64,000 nt of DNA from Brachybacterium sp. Z12 (GCF_014400405.1 NZ_CP060496.1:868001-932000); one strand, 5' to 3'. Numbered from the stretch's first letter, positions 11,599-21,722 are shown. Notes: generated by a model not told the origin, from the letters alone. Numbers and translations: made by a program.

Positions 11599-12655
11599 CA
11601 GAACTTGCCTTCCCGCTGCTGGAACTTGGTGGCCTTGCCGAGCTGACGGCCACCGCCGGAGACCCACTGTCCCACCCAGCGCACCAGGCGGCGCAGCGGC
11701 ACCGAGGGGTAGCCGTAGAGCTCATGGACGTCGGCGGCGTCGTTGAGGAGGGCATCGGGGGACTCCTGGCCGACGATGATCGGCTCGACGCCCATCTCCT
11801 CGCCCAGCCACTGGGCGAGTCGGCGCACGGAGACCGTCTCCGGCCCGGTGGCATTGAGGATCCGCGGGGAGTGCCGGCCAGCTCGATCGAGCGCAGCGCC
11901 CAGGCGTTGATGTCACCCTGCCAGGCGACGTTGACGGCGGGCATGGTCACGTCCACCTCCTCGCCGGCGGCGATCTTGGTGGCGATGTCGGCGATCACGC
12001 CGTAGCGCAGCTCGCAGGCGTAGTTCAGCCGATAGATCGACACCGGGGTGCCCCAGGTGTGGGAGGCGTAGCTGAACAGGCGCTCACGGGCCAGGCACGA
12101 CTGGGCGTACTCACCCACCGGAGCGGGCTCCTCGGCCTCGGTGGACCCGCCCCTACCGAGCGGGGTCAGCGGGTACACGTTCCCGGTGGAATAGACCAGG
12201 GAGGGCACACCGCGATACCGGTCGGCGACCAGCGCGGGCATCGCCGCATTGGACCACCAGGTCTGATGCTCCTGCCCGCTGGTGCCGAACTTCATCGCGG
12301 CGAGGTAGAACATGCCTGCGGCGTCCGGGAGGTCCGCGTAGGACTCGGAGCGAGAGAGGTCCGCGGGATGGACGACGATGCCGGCATCTTCGAGGAGCGT
12401 GCGTGAGGCGGGGTCCGAGAAGCGGGAGACCGCGATGACCCGGGTGTCCGATCCGACCTCGTCGAGGGCGCGCCGTGCCATCAGTGACATGGTGGGGCCG
12501 ATCTTGCCGCCGGCCCCGAGGAGGACGATGTCGCCCTCGAGGGCGGCCAACGCCTCGCCCACTCCGGGCAGCGGGCGGGACAGGAGCTCGTCGAGCTCGG
12601 CCTCGTCGGCGGGCGCATGGGCGGGCATCGTGCTGGCTGTGATCACGGTCGACAC
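11598..12655 (-). CDS. NAD(P)-dependent epimerase/dehydratase-like protein (frameshifted)
   Basis: About 352 residues of extended short-chain dehydrogenase fold. The nucleotide loop is GAGGKIGPT near residue 47. The catalytic region reads VYSTGNVYPL followed by GEYAQSCLARE: Tyr is present, but the usual YxxxK lysine is Cys. An AT-type SDR lacking the lysine may still bind cofactor, or work differently. A missing base at about 11868 (GGGG run) shifts the C-terminal third, restored as RILNATGPETVSVRRLAQW. It is the first gene of the operon and starts 120 bases from the divergent LacI gene. Confidence 0.75.
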
Positions 12656-12692
12656 TGAGCGTCCTCACGTCGTGGAGTGTGGCGGAGCGAGA

Positions 12693-12769
12693 GAAAAGCA
12701 TTTCCCCGCTGCGGTGAGCCTAGGCCGCAGTCGCCAGGGCGTCAAGAGAACGCTTGCCGCAGGTATTCT
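12693..12769. promoter_or_regulatory. Divergent operator/promoter region of the LacI-linked cluster
   Basis: GAAAAGCATTTC at 12693-12704 is a 10-of-12 palindrome close to the epimerase start and a candidate LacI-family operator. TATTCT at 12764-12769 ends 6 bases before the LacI ATG (12776), implying a leaderless repressor mRNA. A second imperfect element, AGAGAACGCTTGCC, lies between them. Confidence 0.4.
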
Positions 12770-12775
12770 CCGGGG

Positions 12776-13816
12776 ATGGCAGTGACCTTGAAAGATGTGG
12801 CGCAACGTGCCGGGGTCTCCGTCCCCACGGCCTCTCGAGTGCTCTCCGGGAGCACCTACCCCGTGGTCGAGGAGCTCCGCGAGCGGGTGAAGTCCGCCGC
12901 GCTCGAGCTCGACTACGTGCCCAATGCCCAGGCCCAGGGCCTGCTGCGCGGCAACACCGGCACGATCGGTGTGCTGGTGGGCGATGTGGGGGACCCCTAC
13001 TTCTCCGAGATCGTCAACGGCATCCACGAACGTGCCACTGCGGAGAACCTGCTGGTCACGATCTGCCACACCGAGCGTGACCCGCAGCGCGAGCTGGGCT
13101 ACTTCCGGATGCTGCAGTCCCACCGCGCGCATTCGGTGATCATCGCCGGCTCCGGGCTCGCCGACGAGGAGTACCGCGCAGGCATCGCCACCCGGGTGAA
13201 GTCCTTCCGGGGCGCTGGCGGCCACGTGGTGGGCATCGGCACCCCCGTGGTCGAGATGGACCGGGTGCTCGTCGACAACCGCGAAGGCGGCAGGCTCCTC
13301 GGCCAGCACCTCGCCGAGCTCGGCCATCGCGACATCGCCCTCATCTCCGGCCCGGAGGCCCTCATCTCCAGCCAGGAGCGTTACGAGGGGCTGAAAGAGG
13401 TGCTGGAGGCGGTCGGTGCTCGGCTGATCGTGCACCACGGCCCGCCGAACCGCGATGAAGGCTACCGGGCCGCAGCGGAGCTGCTGCGCGATCATCCCGC
13501 GCTCACAGCACTGCTGGGCACAGCCGATCAGATGGCGATGGGAGCTCTCGCGTACCTGCGGGACCATGGCCGCAGCGTGCCGGAGGACATCTCGGTCGCG
13601 GGATTCAACGACATCGCGGTAGCCCGCGACCTCGCCCCCTCGCTGACCACCGTGCGGCTGCCGCTGCGGGAGATGGGCGCGGTCGCCCTGGAGCTCGCAC
13701 TGAGCAAGGACCGCGCGGACGAGCTCACTGCGTCGGAGGGAGTCCCCACCATCGAACGTCGTCTCGGAGTCGAGCTGGTCGTGCGCCAATCCACCGGGCC
13801 CGTGCGCACGGGCTGA
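12776..13816 (+). CDS. LacI-family transcriptional regulator
   Basis: 346 residues. The N-terminal helix-turn-helix (TLKDVAQRAGVSVPTASRVL) and hinge (YVPNAQAQGLLRG) are followed by a periplasmic-binding-protein-like effector domain (GTIGVLVGDVGDPYFSEIV.., VAGFNDIAVARDLAPSLTTV). It should repress the divergent operon at 8688-12655 until a sugar-derived ligand binds. The ATG at 12776 is chosen because a -10 hexamer sits 6 bases upstream. Intact frame, so it can be trusted as functional. Confidence 0.9.
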   Translation: MAVTLKDVAQRAGVSVPTASRVLSGSTYPVVEELRERVKSAALELDYVPNAQAQGLLRGNTGTIGVLVGDVGDPYFSEIVNGIHERATAENLLVTICHTERDPQRELGYFRMLQSHRAHSVIIAGSGLADEEYRAGIATRVKSFRGAGGHVVGIGTPVVEMDRVLVDNREGGRLLGQHLAELGHRDIALISGPEALISSQERYEGLKEVLEAVGARLIVHHGPPNRDEGYRAAAELLRDHPALTALLGTADQMAMGALAYLRDHGRSVPEDISVAGFNDIAVARDLAPSLTTVRLPLREMGAVALELALSKDRADELTASEGVPTIERRLGVELVVRQSTGPVRTG

Positions 13817-13850
13817 GAACACGGGGCCCGGGAGCTTCGGAGGAAGATCG

Positions 13851-14807
13851 ATGGACGTCGTACTGCCAGAAGGACGCCCGAGCGATATTCGGGCGCTGCG
13901 AGCGGAGGTCTCCTTCGTCGAGGTGGAGCTCGAGCCCCCTTTCGTGATCAGCGGGAGGCCGCTGACCCACCTCACATCCCCGAAGGTTCGCCTGACCGTC
14001 GAGACCGGTGGCGGTGCGCGAGCGTGCGGGGTCGGTGCGGGGATGCTGTCGGTCCCCTGGGCGTGGCCGCACTCTCCGGTGGAGCTGTCGGTGCGCGACA
14101 GGGTGCTGCGGTCGCTCGTGCGGACCTTCGTGGGTCAGCTCCTCAGCCTCGGGCAGTGCGCGGATCCCTTCGCGCTATGGCGGCCCCTGTACGAGCGGCT
14201 CGATGAGACCCTGGCCGCAGCTGCCAGGGTCGCAGGGCTCGATGAGATTCCGAGACTGGCCGGGCTGCTGGCCCTCGGGGTGGTCGACAACGCCCTCCAC
14301 GATGCCTGGGGGCAGGCGGCTGCCCGCAGCTCCTACTCGATGTGCACCGCGGAGTTCATGGATGATCTGGGGTGGCTCTCGCCGCAGATGGGCGGCGTCC
14401 GCCCGGGGGACCGCCTCGGGCCGGCGCGCACCGAGATCCCGATCCAGCATGCGCTCGGGGTGGGGGACCCGCAGCTCACCTCCGACTCGGCGGCACTGGC
14501 CGGGAGCGACCCCGGGGTGTACCCGAGCCCCGTCGGAGGCAGCGTCGAGGTCCGAGCTGACGGGAGTCTGACCCTCCCGGGCACCGGCCTGCTGGCAGGA
14601 TCCGGCAGGTCCCTGCGCGGCTGTCTGGACTGGGCCGCTGAACACCTGCCCTTCGAGCGCTCCGAGCTGCTCGCGATGGCGACCCGCCATCCCGCGAAGC
14701 TGATGGGCCTGGAGGAGCGGGTCGACGGAGGGCAGGACCAGGTGGAGCTGGACGGGGACAGGGTGGTCGCAGTCACCGTCGCCGGCGTGCTCGTCCACCG
14801 CGCGTGA
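13851..14807 (+). pseudogene. In-frame chimera: enolase-superfamily N-terminus joined to amidohydrolase C-terminus
   Basis: 318 residues. Residues 1 to about 208 look like the capping domain and first part of an enolase/mandelate-racemase-superfamily protein (VGAGMLSVPWAWPHS, LGVVDNALHDAWGQ, PIQHALGVGDP). From about residue 209 the sequence is the C-terminus of a NagA-like amidohydrolase (LTSDSAALAG, PVGGSVEVRADG, GLLAGSGRSLRGC, ATRHPAKLMGLEE). The barrel strands with the metal ligands of both families are missing. The junction is near 14470-14482, at a point where both parents would read 'LT'. It is probably a deletion fusing two neighbouring catabolic genes, or a misassembly; I do not expect activity. 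Confidence 0.6.
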
Positions 14808-14913
14808 TCTCTCATGCTCCACGCGCAGGCAGCCGGGCCGACAGAGCGGGACCCGGCTAAACTGCACGGAGCGCGGGGAACGCTCGGGCGCAGCGGCCAG
14901 GGGGTGCACGACG

Positions 14914-16083
14914 ATGCCAGATGCGATGCCGGCACGGATGCTGCGCCCCGACGGATCCGCCCCCGATCTCGGTAGTCCCAACGCCCGCGCCGTCTACCGG
15001 GACCTGCTGCGCTTCGGCCCTCGCTCCCGCAGCGAGCTGACCTCCCGGCTGGGCCTGTCGGCCCCCACCGTCACCCGCGCCGCTCGGGACCTGCTCGATG
15101 CCGGCTGGTTGCACACCCTGGGCCCCGTGGCACGTGCGAAGGGTCGACCCCATGAGCCGCTCGACATCGAGGAGAACGAAGGGCCGCGCTTCCTCGGCGT
15201 GAAAGTCACCGCGGACGAGGTGCATGCCGTGGCCTCCACCGTGCGCGGCAATGTCCTCGAGGAGCTCACGCTCCCCTTGGAGAGCACGACCCCGACGGCC
15301 GTGGTGGAGGCGATCGCAGGCCCGGTCGAGGCACTGACCGGAGCTCACCCGCACCTGCTCGGCCTCGGGATCAGCGTCGGCGGCCGCGTGGCCGACCGGC
15401 GCACGGTGCTCGGCTCCCAGCTGCTCGACTGGGACCAGCCCGTTCCGCTCGCACAGATGCTCGAGGAACGCCTCCACCTGCCGACTGTCGTCGAGAACGA
15501 TCTGCGGGCGATGCTGCACGGGCTGCACTGGTTCGGTGTGGGCCGCTCCTACCGCTCCTTCGCGCTGCTGACCGTCGGTGCCGGCGTCGGGATCGGCGTC
15601 ATCCACGCCGGCGAGCTGGTCGAGGGGCGGACCCATGTCGCCGGCCTTACCGGGATGCTGCCGGTGGGGCAGGACGCGGAAGGACGCCCCCTCACCTTCA
15701 ACGAGGCCGCCAGCCTCGGCCCGCTGCTGGAGCGGGCTCAGCGCGCCGGCATCCTGCACTCCGGCGCGGGACTGCCGGAGCTGCGGGACCTGGTTGCGCA
15801 GGGGCACGAGGGTGCCCGAGAGCTGGTCGCGGAGATGGCCAGGTCCCTGGCCAGGGCTGCAGCGTCGGTCGCGGCGATGCTCGACCCCGAGGCGATCCTG
15901 CTGGGCGGGGAGACACGGGATCTGGTGCGGTCCGCCGACCCGGTCCTCGAGGACACGCTGCGCGCCTGCCTGGCCCCCATGCAACGAGACATCGCCGTGC
16001 GTGATCTGCCGGGCGAATTCGAGGACTGGGCTCGCGGCGCGGCGATCGTCGCGATCCAGCAGTTCGTCGGCCCCGCGCGCTGA
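14914..16083 (+). CDS. ROK-family transcriptional regulator
   Basis: 389 residues. An N-terminal winged helix (SPNARAVYRDLLRFGPRSRS, ELTSRLGLSAPTVTRAARDL) precedes a ROK sugar-kinase-like domain (GLGISVGGRV, LTVGAGVGIGVIHAGELVEG). The zinc-binding CxCGxxGC motif of classical ROK proteins is absent. A TAAACT hexamer at about 14855 and an AGGGGG ribosome site support the start. It converges on the ABC/alpha-galactosidase operon and is its likely regulator; a ROK-type operator lies upstream of that operon at 21777. Confidence 0.88.
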   Translation: MPDAMPARMLRPDGSAPDLGSPNARAVYRDLLRFGPRSRSELTSRLGLSAPTVTRAARDLLDAGWLHTLGPVARAKGRPHEPLDIEENEGPRFLGVKVTADEVHAVASTVRGNVLEELTLPLESTTPTAVVEAIAGPVEALTGAHPHLLGLGISVGGRVADRRTVLGSQLLDWDQPVPLAQMLEERLHLPTVVENDLRAMLHGLHWFGVGRSYRSFALLTVGAGVGIGVIHAGELVEGRTHVAGLTGMLPVGQDAEGRPLTFNEAASLGPLLERAQRAGILHSGAGLPELRDLVAQGHEGARELVAEMARSLARAAASVAAMLDPEAILLGGETRDLVRSADPVLEDTLRACLAPMQRDIAVRDLPGEFEDWARGAAIVAIQQFVGPAR

Positions 16084-16123
16084 GGCGTGGGGCCGACGAA
16101 GCGCCGTACGGCCGTTCAGGCGT

Positions 16124-17524
16124 TCATTCGAACAGGGCGTTGACCCGGTCGTTGAACGAGGCGAAGTCCGCCCCCTCGATCTGCCCCATCCAGCGCTGAT
16201 CGAAGGCCGTCTGCATGATCGACATGATCGATGCAGAGTTCTCCACCAGCGGGTATAGGCCGGTCTCGCCGTTGGCCACCCGGTCGGTGAACGGGGTGAC
16301 GTCCAGACCCTCCGCGGCAAAGCTGTCGACCGCGGCCTTCGTGCCCACATCCGTGGCCGGGAAGAACGGCGCCCGCTCACCGATCACACGCTGCGCCTCG
16401 TCGGAGGCGAGGAAGGCGATCAGCCGCGCCGCCTCCTCCTTCTTCTCCGACTGCGCCGAGATCGAGTCCCCGAGCCCGTTGAACATTGACATGGGGTGCC
16501 CGATCGGGCCGGACGGCAGCGGGGCGATCCCCAGGTCGAGGCCGTCCATGTTGGCGTAGGTGCTGATCATCCAGGAGCCGTCCAGGGCGAGCGCCGAGCT
16601 GCCAGCCTGCAGCTGTGCCTGCTTGGGCGAGGACTCACCGAACTTGCCGAAGGGCGGGAAGAACCCCTTGTCGACGAGGCCGAAGAACCAGTCGATGGTG
16701 GCGATGAAACGCTCATCGTCGTAGTTGAAGCGGCGTCCCCAGGTCTCCTCATCAGTGAAGGTCCACCCGGTGGAGAACGCGAACGGGGACCAGGCGGTCT
16801 GTCCGACGTAATCGATCCCGTCGGATCCGCCCATGCCATGGCAGACGACCTCGCCGGCATCGAAGCCGTCCTCATCGCCGCGCACACCGTTGGCATCGAC
16901 CGTGAGGCGCGCGAGGATCTGTTCGAAGGTGCCGCCATCCTCAGGATTCCAGTCCAGGCCCTCAAGGTCCTCCGGCGTCAACCCTGCCTCGGTCAGCATG
17001 TTCTTGTCATACAGGATCGCGATGGTGTCGTAGTCCTTGGGGATGCCGTAGCGCTTGCCGTCCTGTCCGGTCCACAGCTCCTGCAGGCCCTCCTGAAACT
17101 GCTCGGCCGGCACGTCGTCCAGCGGGCCCAGCCCGTCCAGCGGCGCGACCACCCCCAGGCTCACGAACTCCGGGAAGCGAGCCAGGTGATCGGCGAAAGC
17201 ATCCGGGCCGGCCTCGGCCACGAAGCTTGCGGTCAGCTTCGTCCAGTAGTCGTCCCAGCCCAGCTGCGTGACCCGCACGAAGATATCGGGATTCTGCTCC
17301 ATGAACAGGTCGATCGCCGCCGAGTAGGCGGGCAGCTGCAGGGCGTCCCACAGCCAGTAGTCGATCTCGGTGGCGCCGGCCGGGGCCTGGGCCCCGCCGC
17401 AGGAGGCCAGCGTCCCTGCCCCGGCGGCGCCCGCCGCGAGGGCGGCCGAGCCCTGCAGCAGCCGGCGGCGCGACAGGGGCCCGGGGCGGGCGGTGGGCGG
17501 CGTGGAAGGTCTCTGAATGCTCAT
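16124..17524 (-). CDS. Sugar ABC transporter substrate-binding lipoprotein
   Basis: 466 residues. The N-terminus has a Tat-type motif (LSRRRLLQG) and a lipobox-like LASC, so it is exported and lipid-anchored outside the membrane. The rest is a family-1 solute-binding protein (DYWLWDALQLPAYSAAIDLF.., WMISTYANMDGLDLGIAPLP). It delivers an oligosaccharide to the two permeases encoded just upstream. Given the GH36 gene in the same operon, alpha-galactosides such as raffinose or melibiose are likely. No ATPase gene is nearby, so a shared MsiK-type ATPase is expected elsewhere. It is the last gene of the operon. Confidence 0.9.
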   Translation of the reverse strand: MSIQRPSTPPTARPGPLSRRRLLQGSAALAAGAAGAGTLASCGGAQAPAGATEIDYWLWDALQLPAYSAAIDLFMEQNPDIFVRVTQLGWDDYWTKLTASFVAEAGPDAFADHLARFPEFVSLGVVAPLDGLGPLDDVPAEQFQEGLQELWTGQDGKRYGIPKDYDTIAILYDKNMLTEAGLTPEDLEGLDWNPEDGGTFEQILARLTVDANGVRGDEDGFDAGEVVCHGMGGSDGIDYVGQTAWSPFAFSTGWTFTDEETWGRRFNYDDERFIATIDWFFGLVDKGFFPPFGKFGESSPKQAQLQAGSSALALDGSWMISTYANMDGLDLGIAPLPSGPIGHPMSMFNGLGDSISAQSEKKEEAARLIAFLASDEAQRVIGERAPFFPATDVGTKAAVDSFAAEGLDVTPFTDRVANGETGLYPLVENSASIMSIMQTAFDQRWMGQIEGADFASFNDRVNALFE

Positions 17525-17534
17525 CTGGATCGCC

Positions 17535-18503
17535 TCACTTGATTCCGCTGAAGCCGATGGAGTTGACGATCTTCTTCGCGAACAGGGCGAAGAGGATCAG
17601 CATGGGCGCCGCGGCGACCAGGGTCGCGGCCATCAGGCCCGACCAGTCGGGTCCGGTGCCCGGCGCCTGGGCACGGAAGACGCCCAGCGCGACTGTGAGC
17701 ACCCGGGACTGATCGGTGTACGACACCATCAGCGACCAGAAGTACTCGTTCCAGGCGGTCATGTAGGTCAGCAGCGCGAGCGTGGCCAGCGGTGCGCTGG
17801 ACATCGGCAGGATCAGGGTGAAGAACACCCGCACCTTGCTCGCGCCATCGATCAGGGCCGCCTCCTCGACCTCGCGGGGGACGTTGTTGAAGAACTGCCG
17901 AAGGAAGAAGATCGCGAAGGAGGAGATGAACAGCGTCGGCAGCATGATGCCGAGCAGGGTGTCCACCAGCCCCAGGTTCTTGATCAGGATGAAGTTGGGC
18001 AGCAGGGTGAAGATCTGCGGGACCATCAGCGACCCCAGGAAGATCAGGAACACCGTCTCGCGGCCGCGCCAGCGCAGGCGGGAGAAGGCATAGGCCGCCA
18101 TGGCGCAGGAGAAGGTCTGCACGATGGTGACGGTGGTCGCGACGGCCACGGAGTTCAGCAGGTAGCGCCAGAAGTTGATGGAGGCGCCGGAGCCTCCCTG
18201 GGCGATCGCGGTCTCCACGTCCTGCATGCCGAAGACGCGCTCGAAGCCGCCGGTGTTCAGGCCGACGGGAAGCAGGCTGCCCGGGTCGGTGGCCAGCGCA
18301 TTGTTGCTGGACAGCGCGGTGCGGAGCATCCAGTAGAAGGGGAAGATGGTGATCAGCAGGAAGATCACCATCACGGCCCAGGCCAGGATCCTGCCCCAGG
18401 GGATGCCGCGTTTGGCGCGGGTGACGTGCCGATCGGCGATCTGCTGACCGGCCGGGCCGGGCTCGCGGACCTCGTCGGTGACGGGATGGGGTGCTGTGGT
18501 CAT
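17535..18503 (-). CDS. Carbohydrate ABC transporter permease (MalG type)
   Basis: 322 residues with six membrane helices and the EAA loop EEAALIDGASKVRVFFTLIL used to contact the ATPase. The N-terminal 35 residues are a polar cytosolic extension. The C-terminus (FAKKIVNSIGFSGIK) is typical of CUT1 inner permeases. It lies 10 bases upstream of the binding-protein gene and 13 bases downstream of the partner permease, so it is co-transcribed. Confidence 0.92.
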   Translation of the reverse strand: MTTAPHPVTDEVREPGPAGQQIADRHVTRAKRGIPWGRILAWAVMVIFLLITIFPFYWMLRTALSSNNALATDPGSLLPVGLNTGGFERVFGMQDVETAIAQGGSGASINFWRYLLNSVAVATTVTIVQTFSCAMAAYAFSRLRWRGRETVFLIFLGSLMVPQIFTLLPNFILIKNLGLVDTLLGIMLPTLFISSFAIFFLRQFFNNVPREVEEAALIDGASKVRVFFTLILPMSSAPLATLALLTYMTAWNEYFWSLMVSYTDQSRVLTVALGVFRAQAPGTGPDWSGLMAATLVAAAPMLILFALFAKKIVNSIGFSGIK

Positions 18504-18516
18504 GTCTCTCCTCCTC

Positions 18517-19431
18517 TCAGTCCAGGTCCGACTTGCCGGCGTTGGTGAGCCAGTATTGGGTGAAGGTGACCACCATCAGGATCACCAGCAGTGCCACGGA
18601 CAGAGCCGAGGCGTAGCCGAACTGATACTCCGCGAAGGCGTTCTGGTAGATGTACATCTGCAGCACGCGCGAGGCGTCAGCCGGACCGCCCTGGGTGGTC
18701 ACCGAGATGGTGTCGAACACCTGGAAGCTGCCGATGATCGTCATGATCAGCACCAGCGCCAGGATCGGCCGCAGCAGCGGCAGCGTGATCCGGCGGAACA
18801 GCGTGATCTCCCCGGCGCCCTCGGTACGGGCCGCCTCATAGAGGTGCCCGGGGATCGCCTGCAGGCCGGCGAAGAGCAGCAGCGCGGTGTAGCCCATGTG
18901 GCGCCACACGTTCACCAGCGCGACGGTCGGGATCACCCAGGTCTCGCTGGCCCAGAAGGCGATCGGGTCGAAGCCGATCCACTGCAGGAAGATGTTGAAG
19001 ATGCCCAGCTGAGTGTCCAGGATCCACAGGAACACGATCGCGGCGACCACGTTCGAGACGAGGTAGGGGGCCAGCACCAGCGAGCGCAGCAGCGTGGACT
19101 GGGTCAGGCGCTGCATCAGCACCGCGATCACGAGCGCCACGACCGTCTGCACGCCGATGTTGATCAGCACGTACAGCACGGTCACTTTCAGCGAGTTCCA
19201 GAACACGGGATCGGCGAACATCGCCTGATAGTTCTCGAAGCCGACCCACTGCGGTGGGGTGAGGGTCGTGTACTCCGTGAAGGAGTAGTAGATGCCGGTC
19301 AGCAGCGGCCACACGAGGAATGCCAGGAGGCCGACGGTGGCGGGCGCGATGAACAGCAGCGCCAGCTTCGTGTCGTCCTTCTTCCTGCGGCGTGGTGGGG
19401 CCGACCGCGTCGACGTCGTCGCGGTGGTCAT
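18517..19431 (-). CDS. Carbohydrate ABC transporter permease (MalF/UgpA type)
   Basis: 304 residues; a basic N-terminus (APPRRRKKDDTKLALLFI) precedes six membrane helices, with the EAA loop YEAARTEGAGEITLFRRITL. It pairs with the MalG-type permease to form the CUT1 channel. It follows the alpha-galactosidase gene by 39 bases on the same strand. Confidence 0.92.
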   Translation of the reverse strand: MTTATTSTRSAPPRRRKKDDTKLALLFIAPATVGLLAFLVWPLLTGIYYSFTEYTTLTPPQWVGFENYQAMFADPVFWNSLKVTVLYVLINIGVQTVVALVIAVLMQRLTQSTLLRSLVLAPYLVSNVVAAIVFLWILDTQLGIFNIFLQWIGFDPIAFWASETWVIPTVALVNVWRHMGYTALLLFAGLQAIPGHLYEAARTEGAGEITLFRRITLPLLRPILALVLIMTIIGSFQVFDTISVTTQGGPADASRVLQMYIYQNAFAEYQFGYASALSVALLVILMVVTFTQYWLTNAGKSDLD

Positions 19432-19470
19432 GACTTCCTTCTTTCCTGTCGGGATGGGATGGGTGGAACG

Positions 19471-21722
19471 TCAGCGGTGCGCGGCGGGGGTGCCTTCGTC
19501 CTCGCGCACGAGGGAGAGCAGCAGCCCCTGCTCGGGGTTGATCAGCGGGGCGGCCAGGCCCGAGCGCTCGAGTACGGAGCCCGGGACCACCAGGCCGTCC
19601 TGCTCCGCGGCGCGGCGCCACCACGGCGGCAGCGACAGGCCCGTCGGCCCCTCGCCGAGCAGCAGCGGGCGCACGCGGTAGCGGGCCGCGGGATCCAGGC
19701 CCGGGAATCGCAGCCGGTCGTGCTGGGACTGATCGGACCGGCCGACGGCGGCGAGGGTGAACAGGGCGCGCTCGCGCTGCGGGGAGACCACGCCGTGCAG
19801 CCACAGCACGCTGTCCCCGCGGTCGGCGCGCACCAGGTCACCGGTGAACAGCAGCTCCCGCTGCTCCTTGTACAGGGCGATCCACTCGCGCAGCTCGGCG
19901 AGCTCCGCCTCCGTGGCACGGGCCAGATCCCATTCGATGCCCAGGTGCCCGAACAGCGCGGACAGCGCCCGGAAGCCGAGGGTGTGCAGGCGGCCCGTGG
20001 TGTGCGAGCGGCCGGAGGCGATGTGGCTGCCCATCAGCTCGAGCGGGATCAGCTGCGCGGTCCAGCGGTTCATCTGCTGGCGGTCCAGCGGGTCGATGCA
20101 GTCCGAGACCCAGACCCGGTCGGTGTGCTCGAGCACGCCCAGATCCACGCGCGCCCCGCCCGAGGAGCAGGACTCGATCTCGAGCCCGGGGTGCGCCGCC
20201 TTCAGCTCGTCCATCAGGCGGTAGGTCGCCGCGGTCTGCTCATGCACGGCCGCGCGGCCGGTGGCACGGGTGGCGGATTCCAGCAGGTCACGATTGTGGT
20301 CCCACTTGATGTAGCCGATCTCGGTGCTGCCGAGCACCGCGAGCATCTGGTCGCGCACCTGCGCATAGGCCTCGGGGATGGTCAGGTTCAGCACCTGCTG
20401 GCTGCGCGAGCGCAGCGGGAGCCGCTCGGGGCTCGGTGCCATGAGCCACTCGGGGTGGGCGCGGGCCGTCTCGGAGTCCTCGTTGACCATCTCCGGCTCG
20501 AACCAGAGCCCGAACTCCATCCCCAGGCCGCGCACGTGATCGACCAGCGGTGCCAGACCCTCCGGCCACACCTCTGTCGAGACCACCCAGTCGCCGAGCC
20601 CGGAGGTGTCGTCCCGTCGGGAGCCGAACCAGCCGTCGTCGAGCACGAAGCGCTCCACGCCGAGGGCGGCCGCACGGTCCGCGAGATCCTTCAGGCGCGC
20701 CAGGTCGTGATCGAAGTACACCGCCTCCCACACGTTGAGCGTGACGGGACGGTCGGTGCTGACGTGGTGCGGGCGCGCACGCAGGTGGCGGTGGAAGCGG
20801 GAGGCCACCTCGTCCAGGCCCTCGCCGTAGGAGGCGAACAGCCACGGGCCCGTGTAGCGCTCGCCGGCGGCCAGGCGGAGCTCGCCGGGAAGCAGCAGCT
20901 CGCCGCCGCCGAGCACCCGTCGGCCGGTGCTGACCTGCTCGGCGACGTGGCGATGGTTGCCGGAGAAGGCGGTGTGCACGCCCCACACCTCGCCGCGGCG
21001 GAAGCCGAAGCCGGCCGGGCCGGCGTGCAGCACGTGCGCGGAGTCCGCGCCGGTGCGGCCGCGGCGGTTCTCGCGCAGGTGCGTGCCGACGGTGAACTCG
21101 CGGCGCTGCGGGGTGCGCTCCTTGGTCCAGCGGCCCGCGAAGTCCAGCAGCTCATCCGCGTGGGCGGGGACGGGGACGGTGGGGGTCAGGTCCTCGAGCA
21201 GGTAGGGGGTGGTGCCGGTGTTGGTGAGTGCGGCGCGCTGGCGCAGCAGTCCCGTGGGGAGCAGCTCCAGCTCGAGGGAGACCTCGAGCCCGATCTCGGC
21301 ATCGACCAGCGCGAAGCGCAGCAGGCCCGGGCCGGACTCGGTGTGCGGGCCGGTCAGGGGCTGGCCATCCAGCGTGATGGCCTCGGTGACCAGGCGGGGT
21401 GACCAGCCGGAGCCATCCTCGCGGGATCCGCTCAGGCCCGGGCGGCCCAGCCAGCCGTCGGCCGCCTGCGGGAGGATCGCCAGGCGCACGGGGACGTCCA
21501 CCGCGTTCTGGACCACCGGATCGACCGCCGCCTCGCACACCGCGTCCAGCCCCTGGCCGCCGAGGGGGCCCAGCGCCGTGCCCCAGTGGGTGATCGCGGG
21601 GAGCGGCCGTCGGTGACGTCCACGACCACCGAGACGCCGGCGGCGCGCAGATGGATCCGGTGCGTCGCACCCGGCCGGGGCGCGAGGACGGAGTGCGGGG
21701 CGGGGCTCTGCTGCGGCGACAT
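19471..21722 (-). CDS. GH36 alpha-galactosidase (frameshifted)
   Basis: About 750 residues, the usual size of bacterial GH36 enzymes. The catalytic nucleophile Asp is in YIKWDHNRD and the acid/base Asp in WVSDCIDPLDRQ; VLDDGWFGSR and GLWFEPEMVN are further family signatures. No signal peptide, so it hydrolyses imported alpha-galactosides in the cytosol. A missing base near 21598 shifts the first 40 residues; the corrected N-terminus reads MSPQQSPAPHSVLAPRPGAT. The start has an excellent GGAGGT site. It is the first gene of the transport operon, downstream of the ROK-type operator. Confidence 0.92.

Noticed and set aside
14914..16083. ROK protein as a glucokinase
   Set aside because: It carries an N-terminal winged helix and lies by a sugar operon with a ROK-type operator, and it lacks the zinc motif of ROK kinases.
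18478..21402. Very long open frame (974 codons) on the plus strand
   Set aside because: It lies antisense to the ABC permease and alpha-galactosidase genes, is Arg/Gln/His-rich without domains, and is a by-product of GC-rich codon use.
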